A DNA stretch of 50,197 nt from Oscillospiraceae bacterium (GCA_015066005.1 SVPF01000017.1:1-50197), one strand, 5' to 3'. Counted from the first letter of the stretch, positions 33,898-42,654 are shown. Program-made: numbers and translations. Notes: generated by a model not told the origin, from the sequence alone.

Positions 33898-34539
33898 GTG
33901 AAAACATATTTATTTGATTTTGACGGCACACTTGTTGATTCTATGCCTACCTTTATAAGCGCAATGCTGCGTATTTTGGATGAAAACAACATTTCTTACG
34001 GGGATGACATTGTTAAAATTATTACTCCGCTTGGTGTTAACGGCACGGCGGAATATTATTTAAAGCTTGGCATTAAGCTTACTAAGGAAGAAATAATCGG
34101 CTTAATGCAGGAATATATGCTTGATGGGTATTTTAATAAAATTCCCGCAAAAAGTAATGTAATTTCGGTGCTTAAAAAGCTTAAAAGCAGGGGAGATAGT
34201 CTTAACATTTTAACAGCCAGCCCACACATAACGCTGGACGCCTGTCTTAAAAGGCTTGACCTTTACGATTTATTTGACAATGTGTGGTCGTGTGATGATT
34301 TTGCTACCACAAAGGCTAACCCCGAAATTTACAAAATGGCGGCTGAAAGCCTTGGCAAAAACGTAAATGAAGTTTTGTTTTTGGATGATAATTATAACGC
34401 CGACAAAACCGCAAAGGCTGCAGGTATGAAGGTGTGCGGTGTTTATGACGATTCTTCAAAGGATTATGTTGAAGACATTAAAAGCATTTGCGATTATTAT
34501 TTATACGATTTTTCCGAGCTTTTGGATATTGATTTCTAA
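33898..34539 (+). CDS. HAD-family phosphatase (phosphoglycolate phosphatase-like)
   Basis: About 213 residues with the HAD motifs FDFDGTLVDS (nucleophile Asp near residue 8), TASPHITL (motif II) and LFLDDNYNADKTAKAAGM (motif IV). A helical cap lies between motifs I and II. It probably dephosphorylates a small phosphorylated metabolite. The GTG at 33898 is chosen because CGAGGTGA lies 5 bp upstream; the earlier in-frame ATG at 33841 has no site. Confidence 0.88.
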   Translation: MKTYLFDFDGTLVDSMPTFISAMLRILDENNISYGDDIVKIITPLGVNGTAEYYLKLGIKLTKEEIIGLMQEYMLDGYFNKIPAKSNVISVLKKLKSRGDSLNILTASPHITLDACLKRLDLYDLFDNVWSCDDFATTKANPEIYKMAAESLGKNVNEVLFLDDNYNADKTAKAAGMKVCGVYDDSSKDYVEDIKSICDYYLYDFSELLDIDF

Positions 34540-34585
34540 AAACGGTGATAAATTGGGGTTTATCGAGCTGAATTGAACGTAAAGA

Positions 34586-34760
34586 CCAATGGCTCCCTTG
34601 TAAAGGGAGCTGTCAAAATTTTAATTTTGACTGAGGGATTGTTTTACACATAAATCTATATATTCAACACTTATAAGCGATTTATTGTGATTATATTTTA
34701 TAATAATCCCTCCGTCTTTTGCTATGCAAAATCCACCTCCCTTTACAAGGGAGGCATTGG
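34586..34760. mobile_element. MITE-like non-autonomous element (175 bp)
   Basis: The ends are long imperfect inverted repeats: CCAATGGCTCCCTTGTAAAG at the left against the complement of CTTTACAAGGGAGGCATTGG at the right, each followed by an inner GGGATT block (left TGAGGGATTGT, right ATAATCCCTCCGTC). No ORF lies inside and no clear target duplication is seen. The rest of the gap 34540-34916 holds only the terminator at 34803 and a promoter. Confidence 0.8.
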
Positions 34761-34802
34761 TTTGTGCTTCATTATCCTGATAAACTATAATTTGAAACAA
34801 AT

Positions 34803-34836
34803 AAACCCGTGTTAGAATTTTCTAACACGGGTTTTA
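34803..34836. terminator. Hairpin terminator before DUF3267 gene
   Basis: A 15-bp perfect stem AAACCCGTGTTAGAA with its complement and a T-run. Confidence 0.85.
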
Positions 34837-34868
34837 TATTACATTTTTGTATTAAAACGGTTAAAATA

Positions 34869-34897
34869 TTGCCCTTTTTGGATTGTTGTGTTACAAT
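34869..34897 (+). promoter_or_regulatory. Promoter of DUF3267 gene
   Basis: TTGCCC (34869-34874), 17 bp and TACAAT (34892-34897). Confidence 0.65.
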
Positions 34898-34916
34898 TCA
34901 AGTACGAGGTGGTTTT

Positions 34917-35504
34917 ATGAAAGCTCTTAATACTTTGCCCGAAGGCTTCAACCAAATTTACGAAATTGATTTACAAAAGGACAAGAAAAAGTCGCTGCTT
35001 GTAAACGGACTTGCTTTAATTATTTCGGTTTTAATGATTGTTCCGATGTGCTTTTACATACCTATAAGCGAGCTTTTTAGCTTTGAAAAAGGTTTTGTGC
35101 AGTATTTTATTCGCTTTGGTGTGCTTTTTGGTTCAACGGTTGTTTATATGGTTTTGCACGAATTGGTACACGGCATTACAATGAAGCTTTGCGGAACTAA
35201 AAAGGTTAAATATGGCTTTACGGGGCTTTACGCCTTTGCGGGCAGTGATGATTATTATGACAAGAAAAGCTATATAACAATTGCTTTGGCACCTGTTGTT
35301 GTGTGGGGTGTTGTTATTGCGGTTATTAACTGCTTTATGCCGCGTGAATGGTTTTGGGTGGTGTATTTTATCCAAATAATGAACATTTCGGGCGCCGCAG
35401 GTGATATGTATGTTACCCTAAGGTTTTCCAAAATGCCGAAGGATATTTTAGTGCACGACCACGGAGTTGGTATGAAGGTTTATTCAAAAACAAAGGTTAA
35501 CTAA
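34917..35504 (+). CDS. DUF3267 putative membrane metalloprotease
   Basis: A 195-residue membrane protein with four hydrophobic segments; HELVH (residues 81-85) in a membrane helix is the HExxH zinc motif typical of DUF3267, thought to be related to M50 proteases. APVVVWGVVIAVI and NISGAAGDMY match the later parts of the family. ATG 34917 is the start, with GAGGTGG at 34906-34912. Substrate unknown. Confidence 0.85.
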   Translation: MKALNTLPEGFNQIYEIDLQKDKKKSLLVNGLALIISVLMIVPMCFYIPISELFSFEKGFVQYFIRFGVLFGSTVVYMVLHELVHGITMKLCGTKKVKYGFTGLYAFAGSDDYYDKKSYITIALAPVVVWGVVIAVINCFMPREWFWVVYFIQIMNISGAAGDMYVTLRFSKMPKDILVHDHGVGMKVYSKTKVN

Positions 35505-35529
35505 AAATTTAATAGCCACAGCTAAAATA

Positions 35530-35556
35530 AACCCCCGTTCTGTCAGAACGGGGGTT
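35530..35556. terminator. Bidirectional terminator
   Basis: AACCCCCGTTCTG/CAGAACGGGGGTT, a near-palindrome serving the DUF3267 and convergent YfhO genes. Confidence 0.9.
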
Positions 35557-35562
35557 ATAGCT

Positions 35563-38166
35563 TTATTCTTCCTTATTATCAAAATCAAAATTTATCGTAA
35601 AGCCGCCTTCAAAGGTTTCCTCCAAATCGGGCATTTGTGTGCCGGGAATATCATCTAAAATGCTTTGCTTTGGCGGGGTAGAGGCTTTAGCAATTTTTTC
35701 CTCAAGCTCGTATTGAAGCCAAACGTCAAGCATTTCATCCCCTTCGGGATATTCAGGTACAAGGGCATTTTTACGGCTTATAAACAGCCAAATAACTAGG
35801 TAAATAAGCATTATTAGAGCTGCACCAATAGTAACGCCAAGGCCCGTTATAAGACCCGGGGTTTCGTAATCAAAACGAATAACGCTTTCCCCTTCGGGTA
35901 CAACCACCGCCATAAAGCCAACATTAACCTTTTCAATTATGGCTTCCTTACCGTTTACAGTGGCACTCCAACCCTTGTCATAGGGGATAGAGAAGAACAC
36001 AAGGCTTTCTTTTTCGCGGTTAACCTTTGCGGTAAAGCCGTTTTTATCAGTTTTAAAGCTGGTTGCGGCAGTAGCCTTTAGCTGTTCGCAGTCATAGGTT
36101 AAATCCTCATCGGTAAGGCCAAGGGTTACGGTCATTTCGTTTGTTAAATAATCATATTCAACATCCTCAAGGTTGCGCATCAGGTGGCAGTATTTTTTAA
36201 TTTGCTCATCACTAAGCAAAACACCCTTAAGCATCATATTAACGCGCTGTGCATCGTAATAGTTTTCCAAATAATCGTAAGAAATATAATAATCATACGA
36301 AAAACCGTAGGGCACAAAGTTTTCGTTTTCGTAAACATAATAGTTGCCGTCAGTTTTAAGGTAGCTAAAGCCGTACATTTCGGCTTCGCCGCTTTCCTCA
36401 TTCACAAACGAGGTTTGATTCTTTGGATTCAATAAATACTTAACCGATAACAGCGAACGAAGGGCAGTGTAGTTGGTGTCAGGTCGGCTGCCGACGCTGC
36501 GCTCAACACCGATGTATTTATAAAAATCCATAATAGATGCAGGTACAACCGAATGGAAGCAGTTAATTGAATTGTAACCAAGGTACATTCCCGTGTTGTC
36601 AACGCCGTCAAAAACATCAATTCTAAAGGTGTCCTTTTCGCCCTCCAGGGTAACCTCACCTTCAATTAAGGAATCTATCATCATTTCCTTAACCTTATGG
36701 GAATGAAGCCTGCCCGTTGCAATAAACACATTGCCGTATATTATGGAAATTACTGCAATAAGGGCAATCGCTGCACGATAAAAGGCTTTGGGGTTGCGCC
36801 TTATAAAGCGTAAAAGAATGCCTAAAATTACAAGGCTTATAATTGCAATTGCGCAGGCAACCCAATAGCGCACCATATAATCGGTGGTTTGGTTGTTTGT
36901 AAAAAGACCAAGACTTAACTTGCCGTCGCCATCCTTTTGCGGAAAAAGACCGATTACAAGGGATATTGCAATAGTAATGCCAAGTGTCCATTTATAGCCG
37001 TCGTTCCAGTCGGTTTTGGCATCCTCAACACAAATTGCGGTTGCAAGGCACATTAAAAGAATGGGCATATAAAACCAGCGCGCATAGTAAGAAGAATTAA
37101 AGGCATAAAATGCGCTGTTTAAAATGGGTACAAGCGCCATAAAAATGCAAATGCCAATCATTCTTTTAAGCCAATTTTTCTTTCTTGTAAAGAACCATAC
37201 AAACACGCCCGTCATACTGAAAAGAGGCAGCCAGCCGCCGAGGGACGACCATTTAACCTCGGCCCCGGGGAAGAACACAGGGCGTGCGGGAATGTCGGGC
37301 GGGAAGAAAAAGCATTGCAAAATATTGCCGTAAATTTGCTCCTTGCCGTACATTAAGGCGTTCCAGCCTATAAGTGTATCCGACAAGCGCGAATTTGCTA
37401 AAATTGCACTTATTGCGGGCAGTAAAATTGCCGCTGATAATAAAAGACCTAAAACTGCTTCAAAAACGAAGGCGATAAAGCGGCCGGGTGTAACCGAAAT
37501 TGCTTTTGAAAACAGCCTTACAAAGAAGTAAATTATTACAAAAACAACCATTCCGAAAAAGAAGAAATAGTTGGTAATGGCGCACAGGCAAACCATTAAA
37601 GCAAAGAAAAAGCGTTTGTTTTCGGTTAAGAAAAGCTCGACCGATAAAAGCAAAAGCGGAAAAACAATAAAGGCTTCGTGAAAATGGTTAAAGAAAATAT
37701 TATAAACCGAAAAGCCCGAAAAAGCATAAAGCAAAGCGCCTATTTGCGCGGCGCGGGGTGTGCGGGTAAAACGGCGGATGTAAAGATAACCCGTTAAGGC
37801 ACAAAGCGCAAATTTTATTATTAAAAGCGGACCTATAAGATAAGGCACTACAAAGGTTGGGAAGGGTACCGTCAGCCAAAAGAACGGACTTCCCAAAAGG
37901 TAAAAGCTATAAGACCCTATAAAGTTTGCGCCAAGGTCTGTTCCGAAATCCCAAAAAAATTCGCCGTTTCTCACAGCCTCGTGACAGTGCATATAAAAGG
38001 GTATTTGTTGGGCATTAAAGTCACCGTAGAAGGTGAAATAACCCTCGCTCAAAATGATGTAAGGCACAAAAAGACAAGCGCCTATTAAAAGCGCAATTAA
38101 AAAGGTTGAAAGCCGTTTTTCCTTTTGGGGTGTAAGTGTTGTTGCTTTAAGCTTTGAAAAGTTCAT
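35563..38166 (-). CDS. YfhO family membrane protein
   Basis: This 867-residue protein has about 12 transmembrane segments in its N-terminal two-thirds, starting LSTFLIALLIGACLFVPYIILSEGYFTFYGDFNAQQIPF. A large extracytoplasmic domain follows (about 480-770, with FFSIPYDKGWSATVNGKEAIIEKVNVGFMAVVVPEGESVIRFDYETPG), then a last membrane helix and an acidic cytoplasmic tail. This is the YfhO layout, a GT-C-like fold associated with glycosylation of teichoic acids or other surface polymers in Bacillus. It is monocistronic and minus-strand. Confidence 0.9.
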   Translation of the reverse strand: MNFSKLKATTLTPQKEKRLSTFLIALLIGACLFVPYIILSEGYFTFYGDFNAQQIPFYMHCHEAVRNGEFFWDFGTDLGANFIGSYSFYLLGSPFFWLTVPFPTFVVPYLIGPLLIIKFALCALTGYLYIRRFTRTPRAAQIGALLYAFSGFSVYNIFFNHFHEAFIVFPLLLLSVELFLTENKRFFFALMVCLCAITNYFFFFGMVVFVIIYFFVRLFSKAISVTPGRFIAFVFEAVLGLLLSAAILLPAISAILANSRLSDTLIGWNALMYGKEQIYGNILQCFFFPPDIPARPVFFPGAEVKWSSLGGWLPLFSMTGVFVWFFTRKKNWLKRMIGICIFMALVPILNSAFYAFNSSYYARWFYMPILLMCLATAICVEDAKTDWNDGYKWTLGITIAISLVIGLFPQKDGDGKLSLGLFTNNQTTDYMVRYWVACAIAIISLVILGILLRFIRRNPKAFYRAAIALIAVISIIYGNVFIATGRLHSHKVKEMMIDSLIEGEVTLEGEKDTFRIDVFDGVDNTGMYLGYNSINCFHSVVPASIMDFYKYIGVERSVGSRPDTNYTALRSLLSVKYLLNPKNQTSFVNEESGEAEMYGFSYLKTDGNYYVYENENFVPYGFSYDYYISYDYLENYYDAQRVNMMLKGVLLSDEQIKKYCHLMRNLEDVEYDYLTNEMTVTLGLTDEDLTYDCEQLKATAATSFKTDKNGFTAKVNREKESLVFFSIPYDKGWSATVNGKEAIIEKVNVGFMAVVVPEGESVIRFDYETPGLITGLGVTIGAALIMLIYLVIWLFISRKNALVPEYPEGDEMLDVWLQYELEEKIAKASTPPKQSILDDIPGTQMPDLEETFEGGFTINFDFDNKEE

Positions 38167-38251
38167 TAAAAAAAGTTCCTTTTAAGTAATATATATCCAT
38201 TATAACATTAGTCTTTCCATTATTCAATAACAAAAGGAATAAACTTAAAAC

Positions 38252-38280
38252 TTGTAAATTTATATTTGGTGTGATATAAT
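38252..38280 (+). promoter_or_regulatory. Promoter of trpS operon
   Basis: TTGTAA (38252-38257), 17 bp and TATAAT (38275-38280), 32 bp before the trpS start. No T-box leader is present. Confidence 0.75.
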
Positions 38281-38312
38281 ATTATGAATAAGTTTTTAAA
38301 GGCGGAATTATT

Positions 38313-39323
38313 ATGTGTGAAAACATTGAAAATATCCAGAAAAAGCGTGTGCTAAGCTGTATTCAGCCAAGCGGTATGCTAACTCTCGGTAACTACCTTG
38401 GCGCGCTTAAAAATTGGGTTAATATGCAACAGGAATTTGACTGCACCTTTGCGGTAGCGGATTTACACGCTATTACTGTCCGTCAGGACCCCGCAAAATT
38501 GCGTCAGCAGATTTACTCTACCTATGCGCTTTTATTGGCGCTCGGTATTGACCCCGAAAAGAACACTGTATTTATTCAGTCGCACGTGCCTCAGCACGCA
38601 CAGCTTTCGTGGCTTCTTTCCTGTAATACTCAATTCGGTGAAATGTCACGTATGACTCAGTTTAAGGACAAATCGGCAAAGCACGCTAACAATGTAAACG
38701 TGGGCCTTTTCTCATACCCCGTGCTTATGGCGGCTGATATTTTGCTTTATAAGCCCGATTTAGTTCCCGTTGGCGCTGACCAAAAGCAGCACCTTGAAAT
38801 TGCGCGTGATATTGCAATTCGTTTTAACAATCTTTACGGCGACGTTTTCACCGTGCCTGATGCGTATATTCCCAAAACAGGCGCCCGTGTAATGTCACTT
38901 CAGGACCCCTTTAAGAAGATGTCTAAATCGGACGAAAACCCGAATGCCTGGGTTGCAATTTTGGACGATAGGGACACGGTTATCCGCAAATTCAAGCGTG
39001 CCGTTACCGACAGTCTTGCACAGGTGCATTATTGCGAGGAACAGCCCGGCATTTCAAACCTTATTACTATTTATTCGGCTGTTACAGGAAAGTCCGTTGC
39101 CGATATTGAAAAGGAATTTGAAGGCAAGGGCTACGGTGACTTTAAGCTAGCTGTTGGTGAAACTGTGGCTGATGCATTGGCCCCGATTAAAACCTCTTAT
39201 GATGAAATTATTAAGGATAAAAAGGCTTTGGAGGCCCTTTATGTTGAGGGTGCACACAAGGCTGAATACGTTGCCCGCAAGACCTATACAAAAGCAATGA
39301 AGAAGGTTGGCTTCGTGGTATGA
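38313..39323 (+). CDS. trpS: Tryptophanyl-tRNA synthetase
   Basis: This 336-residue class I synthetase charges tRNA-Trp. It has the HIGH-like motif QPSGMLTLGNYLGAL near the N-terminus, VGADQKQHLEIARDIA in the middle and the KMSKS loop in FKKMSKSDENPNAW. Length is normal. Its stop overlaps the holB start by 4 bp (ATGA). Confidence 0.96.
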   Translation: MCENIENIQKKRVLSCIQPSGMLTLGNYLGALKNWVNMQQEFDCTFAVADLHAITVRQDPAKLRQQIYSTYALLLALGIDPEKNTVFIQSHVPQHAQLSWLLSCNTQFGEMSRMTQFKDKSAKHANNVNVGLFSYPVLMAADILLYKPDLVPVGADQKQHLEIARDIAIRFNNLYGDVFTVPDAYIPKTGARVMSLQDPFKKMSKSDENPNAWVAILDDRDTVIRKFKRAVTDSLAQVHYCEEQPGISNLITIYSAVTGKSVADIEKEFEGKGYGDFKLAVGETVADALAPIKTSYDEIIKDKKALEALYVEGAHKAEYVARKTYTKAMKKVGFVV

Positions 39324-40255
39324 TTTTTCCGCTTATTGGAAACGAAAAAACCGCGCTTACCGTTAATAATTTTATTAAAGAACAACGCATACCTCACGCA
39401 ATTTTAATCGTGGGGGACAGCGGTGTGGGTAAGCACACCTTGGCTGATTTTTTGGCGCAATCCATTGTTTGCGGTAAGACAGATGCCCCTTGCGGTGAAT
39501 GTGAAAATTGCCGTGCGGCGCTGTCAAACAACCACCCCGATATTACGACAGTTGCGCCCGAGGATAACAAGAAAAATATTGCGGTTGATCAGGTGCGCAC
39601 GCTTAGGCAGGAAGCCTTTATAAGACCGCACAAGGCGCAAAAAAGGGTTTTTATTATTGACAAGGCCGATACTATGAATCAGTCTTCACAAAATGCGCTT
39701 TTAAAGGTGCTTGAAGAACCGCCCGAGGCTGTAATGTTTTTGCTTATTGCTGAAAACAATGCCGCTTTTTTGGATACGGTAATTTCACGCTGTGTTGTGC
39801 TTAATTTAACCGTGCCCGAGCGTGAAAAGGCTGTTGCGCTTTTAAGTGAAAACCGCAAATACAGCAGGGAAGATATTATTTCAGCGTTGGATTCTGCACA
39901 AAATAATATCGGTAGAGCCAAGCGCATTTTAAGCGGTAAGGCAGGCACTAAGGCTGAAACCGCCGCTGAGGAATTTTTAAAATATCTTTTTGACGACGAC
40001 CAATATAATATGCTGCTTGCTACAAACGCTTTTGCTAAAAAGCGTGTTGACAGCGATGCCTTTTTAAAGGCGCTAAAAAATGCCGTTGCCAAAAGAATTA
40101 AAGCTGACCCAAAAAGCCATTTTGCAAAGCCGCTTATGGCCTTTTATAACGAAATTTCAAGCTACGAGCAGCAGCTGCTTTTTAACATAAATTTAAACCT
40201 GTTTTTCAGCAATTTAGTCTGCTCGGCAATTCAAATTTTTTGGAGGAACAAATGA
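39320..40255 (+). CDS. holB: DNA polymerase III delta' subunit
   Basis: A 311-residue AAA+ clamp-loader subunit with Walker-type loop VGDSGVGKHTLADFLA, a zinc module CGKTDAPCGECENC, and SRC in VISRCVVLNL. The Walker A is complete (GDSGVGKH), unlike E. coli delta'. It overlaps trpS by 4 bp and ricT by 4 bp. Confidence 0.9.
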   Translation: MIFPLIGNEKTALTVNNFIKEQRIPHAILIVGDSGVGKHTLADFLAQSIVCGKTDAPCGECENCRAALSNNHPDITTVAPEDNKKNIAVDQVRTLRQEAFIRPHKAQKRVFIIDKADTMNQSSQNALLKVLEEPPEAVMFLLIAENNAAFLDTVISRCVVLNLTVPEREKAVALLSENRKYSREDIISALDSAQNNIGRAKRILSGKAGTKAETAAEEFLKYLFDDDQYNMLLATNAFAKKRVDSDAFLKALKNAVAKRIKADPKSHFAKPLMAFYNEISSYEQQLLFNINLNLFFSNLVCSAIQIFWRNK

Positions 40256-41097
40256 CTGAGGTTATATCCGTAAAATTTAAAGAAAACGGTCGTTCATATT
40301 ACTTTTCACCAGACGGCAAAACCGTAAAGGTTGGAGACAAGGTTATTGTTGAAACCCAAAACGGTAATGAATTTGGTTTGGTTAGTGAAGCAAATTTTCA
40401 GGTTGATGAGGATAAAATTGTATCTCCTCTTAAAAAAATGCTTCGCTTTGCAAATGAAAAGGACTTAAAAAGGGTAGAGGATAACAAGAAAAAGGAGGCG
40501 GAAGCCTTTAAGGCTTGTGAGGAGCTTGTTGAAGTACACGGGCTTGATATGAAGCTTGTTGAGGTGGAATATTCCTTTGATGGCAGTAAGGTTGTGTTCT
40601 TCTTTACATCTGACGGCCGTGTTGACTTCCGTGAGCTTGTAAAGGACCTTGCAGGCCGCTTCCACACCCGAATTGAGCTTCGCCAAATCGGTGTTCGTGA
40701 TGAGGCTAAAATGCTTGGCGGTATTGGTATTTGCGGTCAGCCCTATTGCTGTAAGCAGTTTTTAAGCGATTTTCAGCCCGTTTCAATAAAAATGGCTAAG
40801 GAACAGGGCTTATCCCTTAACCCAACTAAAATTTCGGGTAGCTGCGGCAGGCTTATGTGCTGCCTTAAATACGAGCAGGACGCTTACGAATATCTTAATT
40901 CCTTTACTCCACATGTGGGTGCAACTGTTAAGACTGAAAACGGCACAGGCATTGTTACCGATGTTAATTTAATTACAGGTAACCTTTACGTTAAACCGCT
41001 TGAAACCGATTCTATTCCCTTTAAAACCCACAGGGATAACGTTAAGGTTGTATCATCGGGCAAAAAACGCCCTAAAAATGATAAAAACGACGATTAA
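40252..41097 (+). CDS. ricT: PSP1-domain protein RicT (YaaT)
   Basis: A 281-residue protein with a PSP1 C-terminal region: cysteine clusters CGQPYCC and CGRLMCC, typical of the iron-sulfur-binding RicT subunit of the Ric (YlbF-YmcA-YaaT) complex. In Bacillus that complex stimulates RNase Y cleavage and affects sporulation and biofilm regulation. ATG 40252 follows GGAGG at 40242-40246; TTG 40240 is inside that site. holB-ricT linkage is widespread in Bacillota. Confidence 0.93.
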   Translation: MTEVISVKFKENGRSYYFSPDGKTVKVGDKVIVETQNGNEFGLVSEANFQVDEDKIVSPLKKMLRFANEKDLKRVEDNKKKEAEAFKACEELVEVHGLDMKLVEVEYSFDGSKVVFFFTSDGRVDFRELVKDLAGRFHTRIELRQIGVRDEAKMLGGIGICGQPYCCKQFLSDFQPVSIKMAKEQGLSLNPTKISGSCGRLMCCLKYEQDAYEYLNSFTPHVGATVKTENGTGIVTDVNLITGNLYVKPLETDSIPFKTHRDNVKVVSSGKKRPKNDKNDD

Positions 41098-41129
41098 GCG
41101 GAAAATTTTTGCTAAAAGCATTATTTTAC

Positions 41130-41158
41130 TTGATTTTTGTAATATTTATTGTTACAAT
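41130..41158 (+). promoter_or_regulatory. Promoter of ferredoxin gene
   Basis: TTGATT (41130-41135), 17 bp and TACAAT (41153-41158). Confidence 0.65.
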
Positions 41159-41190
41159 GTAATACAGTAAAAGCTACGGAGGTGTTTTTG

Positions 41191-41361
41191 ATGGCTTATA
41201 AAATTACTGACGCTTGCATTAGCTGCGGTGCTTGCCAGGCAGGCTGCCCTGTTGATGCTATCTCTGAAGGTGCAGACAAGTATGTAATCGATGCTGACGC
41301 TTGCATGGACTGTGGCGCTTGCCAGGCTGGTTGCCCTGTTGATGCTATCGTTGCTGACTAA
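41191..41361 (+). CDS. 2[4Fe-4S] clostridial-type ferredoxin
   Basis: This 56-residue electron carrier has two CxxCxxCxxxCP motifs, CISCGACQAGCP and CMDCGACQAGCP, so all eight cluster cysteines are present. It is the low-potential ferredoxin of anaerobic metabolism. The ATG is preceded by GGAGGTG. The long upstream in-frame extension has no site and overlaps the promoter. Confidence 0.95.
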   Translation: MAYKITDACISCGACQAGCPVDAISEGADKYVIDADACMDCGACQAGCPVDAIVAD

Positions 41362-41397
41362 TCTTTATTTACATAAAGGTTATAACACTTGAGAACT

Positions 41398-41428
41398 AAC
41401 GCCTTTACTTGCCGGTAAAGGCGTTTTT
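41398..41428 (+). terminator. Terminator of ferredoxin gene
   Basis: AACGCCTTTAC/GTAAAGGCGTT stem followed by TTTC. Confidence 0.85.
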
Positions 41429-41500
41429 CTTCCCTAAAAGCGACAAAATTTTTAACTGTCTTATGGTATATTTTTTGTAAAGGAGGGGCAGTTTTATATT

Positions 41501-41956
41501 ATGGAAACAAAAACAATAACAACTAACAAAAAAGCGTTTCACGAATATTTTGTGGTTGAAAGCTTTGAATGCGGAATTGCTCTTTCAGGTACGGAAATTA
41601 AGTCCATCAGACAGGGTGGGGTAAACCTTAAGGACGCTTGGTGCAGCATTGATAACGGCGAAATGATTATTAAGCAAATGCACATAAGCCCTTATGACCA
41701 TGGCAATCGCTTTAATAAGCCGCCCGCAAGGGATAGGAAGCTGCTTATGCACAAGCGTGAAATTATGCGACTTTTGGGTACAGTTAAGCAGGACGGTATG
41801 GCCTTAGTACCGCTTTCTCTTTATTTTAAGGGCTCACTTGTAAAGGTGCAGTTGGGTCTTTGTAAGGGTAAAAAGCTTCACGACAAGCGCGAGAGTGCCG
41901 CCAAGCGTGACGCTAACCGCGCAATCGACCGCGCTTTAAAGGAACAAAACCGCTAA
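41501..41956 (+). CDS. smpB: SsrA-binding protein
   Basis: A 151-residue protein with the SmpB pattern NKKAFHEYFVVESFECGIALSGTEIKSIRQGGVNLKDAWCSI, HISPYDHGN and a basic C-terminal tail (GKKLHDKRESAAKRDANRAIDRALK). It delivers tmRNA to stalled ribosomes. ssrA lies 142 bp downstream on the same strand. Confidence 0.97.
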   Translation: METKTITTNKKAFHEYFVVESFECGIALSGTEIKSIRQGGVNLKDAWCSIDNGEMIIKQMHISPYDHGNRFNKPPARDRKLLMHKREIMRLLGTVKQDGMALVPLSLYFKGSLVKVQLGLCKGKKLHDKRESAAKRDANRAIDRALKEQNR

Positions 41957-41967
41957 CGCAGTTTTGG

Positions 41968-42091
41968 AAATAATAAATAATAAAGAAGAAAGAATAAAAT
42001 CGGTGTCGCTATGCGACAAATATAAATATTTTTTATTTATTATTTCTTATTTGTTCTTTATTCTTTAAACTCAAAATTTCAATTTTGAGTT
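41968..42091. repeat. AT-rich imperfect palindrome between smpB and ssrA
   Basis: AATAATAAATAATAAAG (41968 on) and TTATTTATTATTTCTTAT (42034 on) are loose inverted arms around the hairpin GTCGC-TAT-GCGAC (42005-42017). An independent perfect 11-bp stem AACTCAAAATT/AATTTTGAGTT ends at 42091, 7 bp before the tmRNA. I see no clear ssrA promoter in this stretch. Confidence 0.6.
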
Positions 42092-42098
42092 AATATCT

Positions 42099-42444
42099 GG
42101 GTGTGTAAAGGTTTCGACAGGGACTTTGCAGTATCGGAAGCGAGCAGTGGGGCAAAACCACTATAAAATTTGCATAAAAAATTAACTAACAACAATAAAG
42201 TTGCTTTAGCTGCCTAATTAGGCGGCTCATCCGAACCCGAACTACCGCGGTCGGGGTAGGGTGTCATTTTAGCGGTGAACGTGAACATTGGGTTTCTCCA
42301 CCTGATGTCACGCAGTAGGAGATACTGATTACAGCAGTCCGACATTCGACGGCTGTAAAAGGGAATGTAAAGATATGTCTGCGCTCGGAGATGCCGGTAT
42401 GAATAGGTTTTTGGACAGGAGTTCGATTCTCCTCACATCCACCA
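42099..42444 (+). ncRNA. ssrA: tmRNA
   Basis: It starts GGGTGTGTAAAGGTTTCGACAGGG and ends ...GGAGTTCGATTCTCCTCACATCCACCA-type tRNA half; acceptor strands GGGTGTG and CACATCC pair and CCA is encoded. The tag frame ends AAC-AAC-AAT-AAA-GTT-GCT-TTA-GCT-GCC-TAA (42188-42217), that is NNNKVALAA followed by stop; the resume codon upstream is not certain. It tags and rescues stalled translation with SmpB. Confidence 0.95.
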
Positions 42445-42483
42445 AAATCGGGCACACCACTTTTGTGGTGTGTTCGATTTTTT
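42445..42483 (+). terminator. Terminator of tmRNA
   Basis: AAATCGGGCACACCAC pairs with GTGGTGTGTTCGATTT (two G-T pairs) around TTTT, then T-run. Confidence 0.9.
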
Positions 42484-42490
42484 AAATTTT

Positions 42491-42652
42491 GGAGAATCGA
42501 ACTCGAGAGAGTCTGAACGCAAAAAAAGTTGCCGGTGGCAAGTTTTTTAGTTCAGAGCGGTGAAGTCGGGTGCCGAAGACGGAGTCTTGGGTCGACGAGC
42601 CCCGAGTATGTAAGCGAAGCGTAACAGACGTCGATTCTCCTCACATCCACCA
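42491..42652 (+). repeat. tRNA-tail-templated structured repeat, copy B (on tmRNA)
   Basis: It starts with GGAGAATCGAACTC (42491-42504), the reverse complement of the tmRNA T-arm, then GAGAGAGTCTGAACGC, a hairpin with GGT loop (42521-42548), a hairpin AAGAC-GGA-GTCTT (42576-42588), GTCGACGAG (42591-42599), GCGAAGCG, and ends with TCGATTCTCCTCACATCCACCA-type duplicate of the tmRNA 3' tail (42631-42652), 208 bp after the original. GGAGAATCGA at the start pairs with TCGATTCTCC at the end, and GTCTG with CAGAC inside. The architecture matches copy A after tRNA-Lys. Confidence 0.85.
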
Positions 42653-42654
42653 AG

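Noticed and set aside
38220-38312. T-box leader for trpS
   Set aside because: Only 32 bp separate the -10 box from the start codon; there is no room for a specifier loop or T-box bulge.
42005-42091. ssrA promoter
   Set aside because: No convincing -35/-10 pair is seen in the AT-rich palindrome; ssrA may be read from smpB or from a weak promoter, so I did not annotate one.
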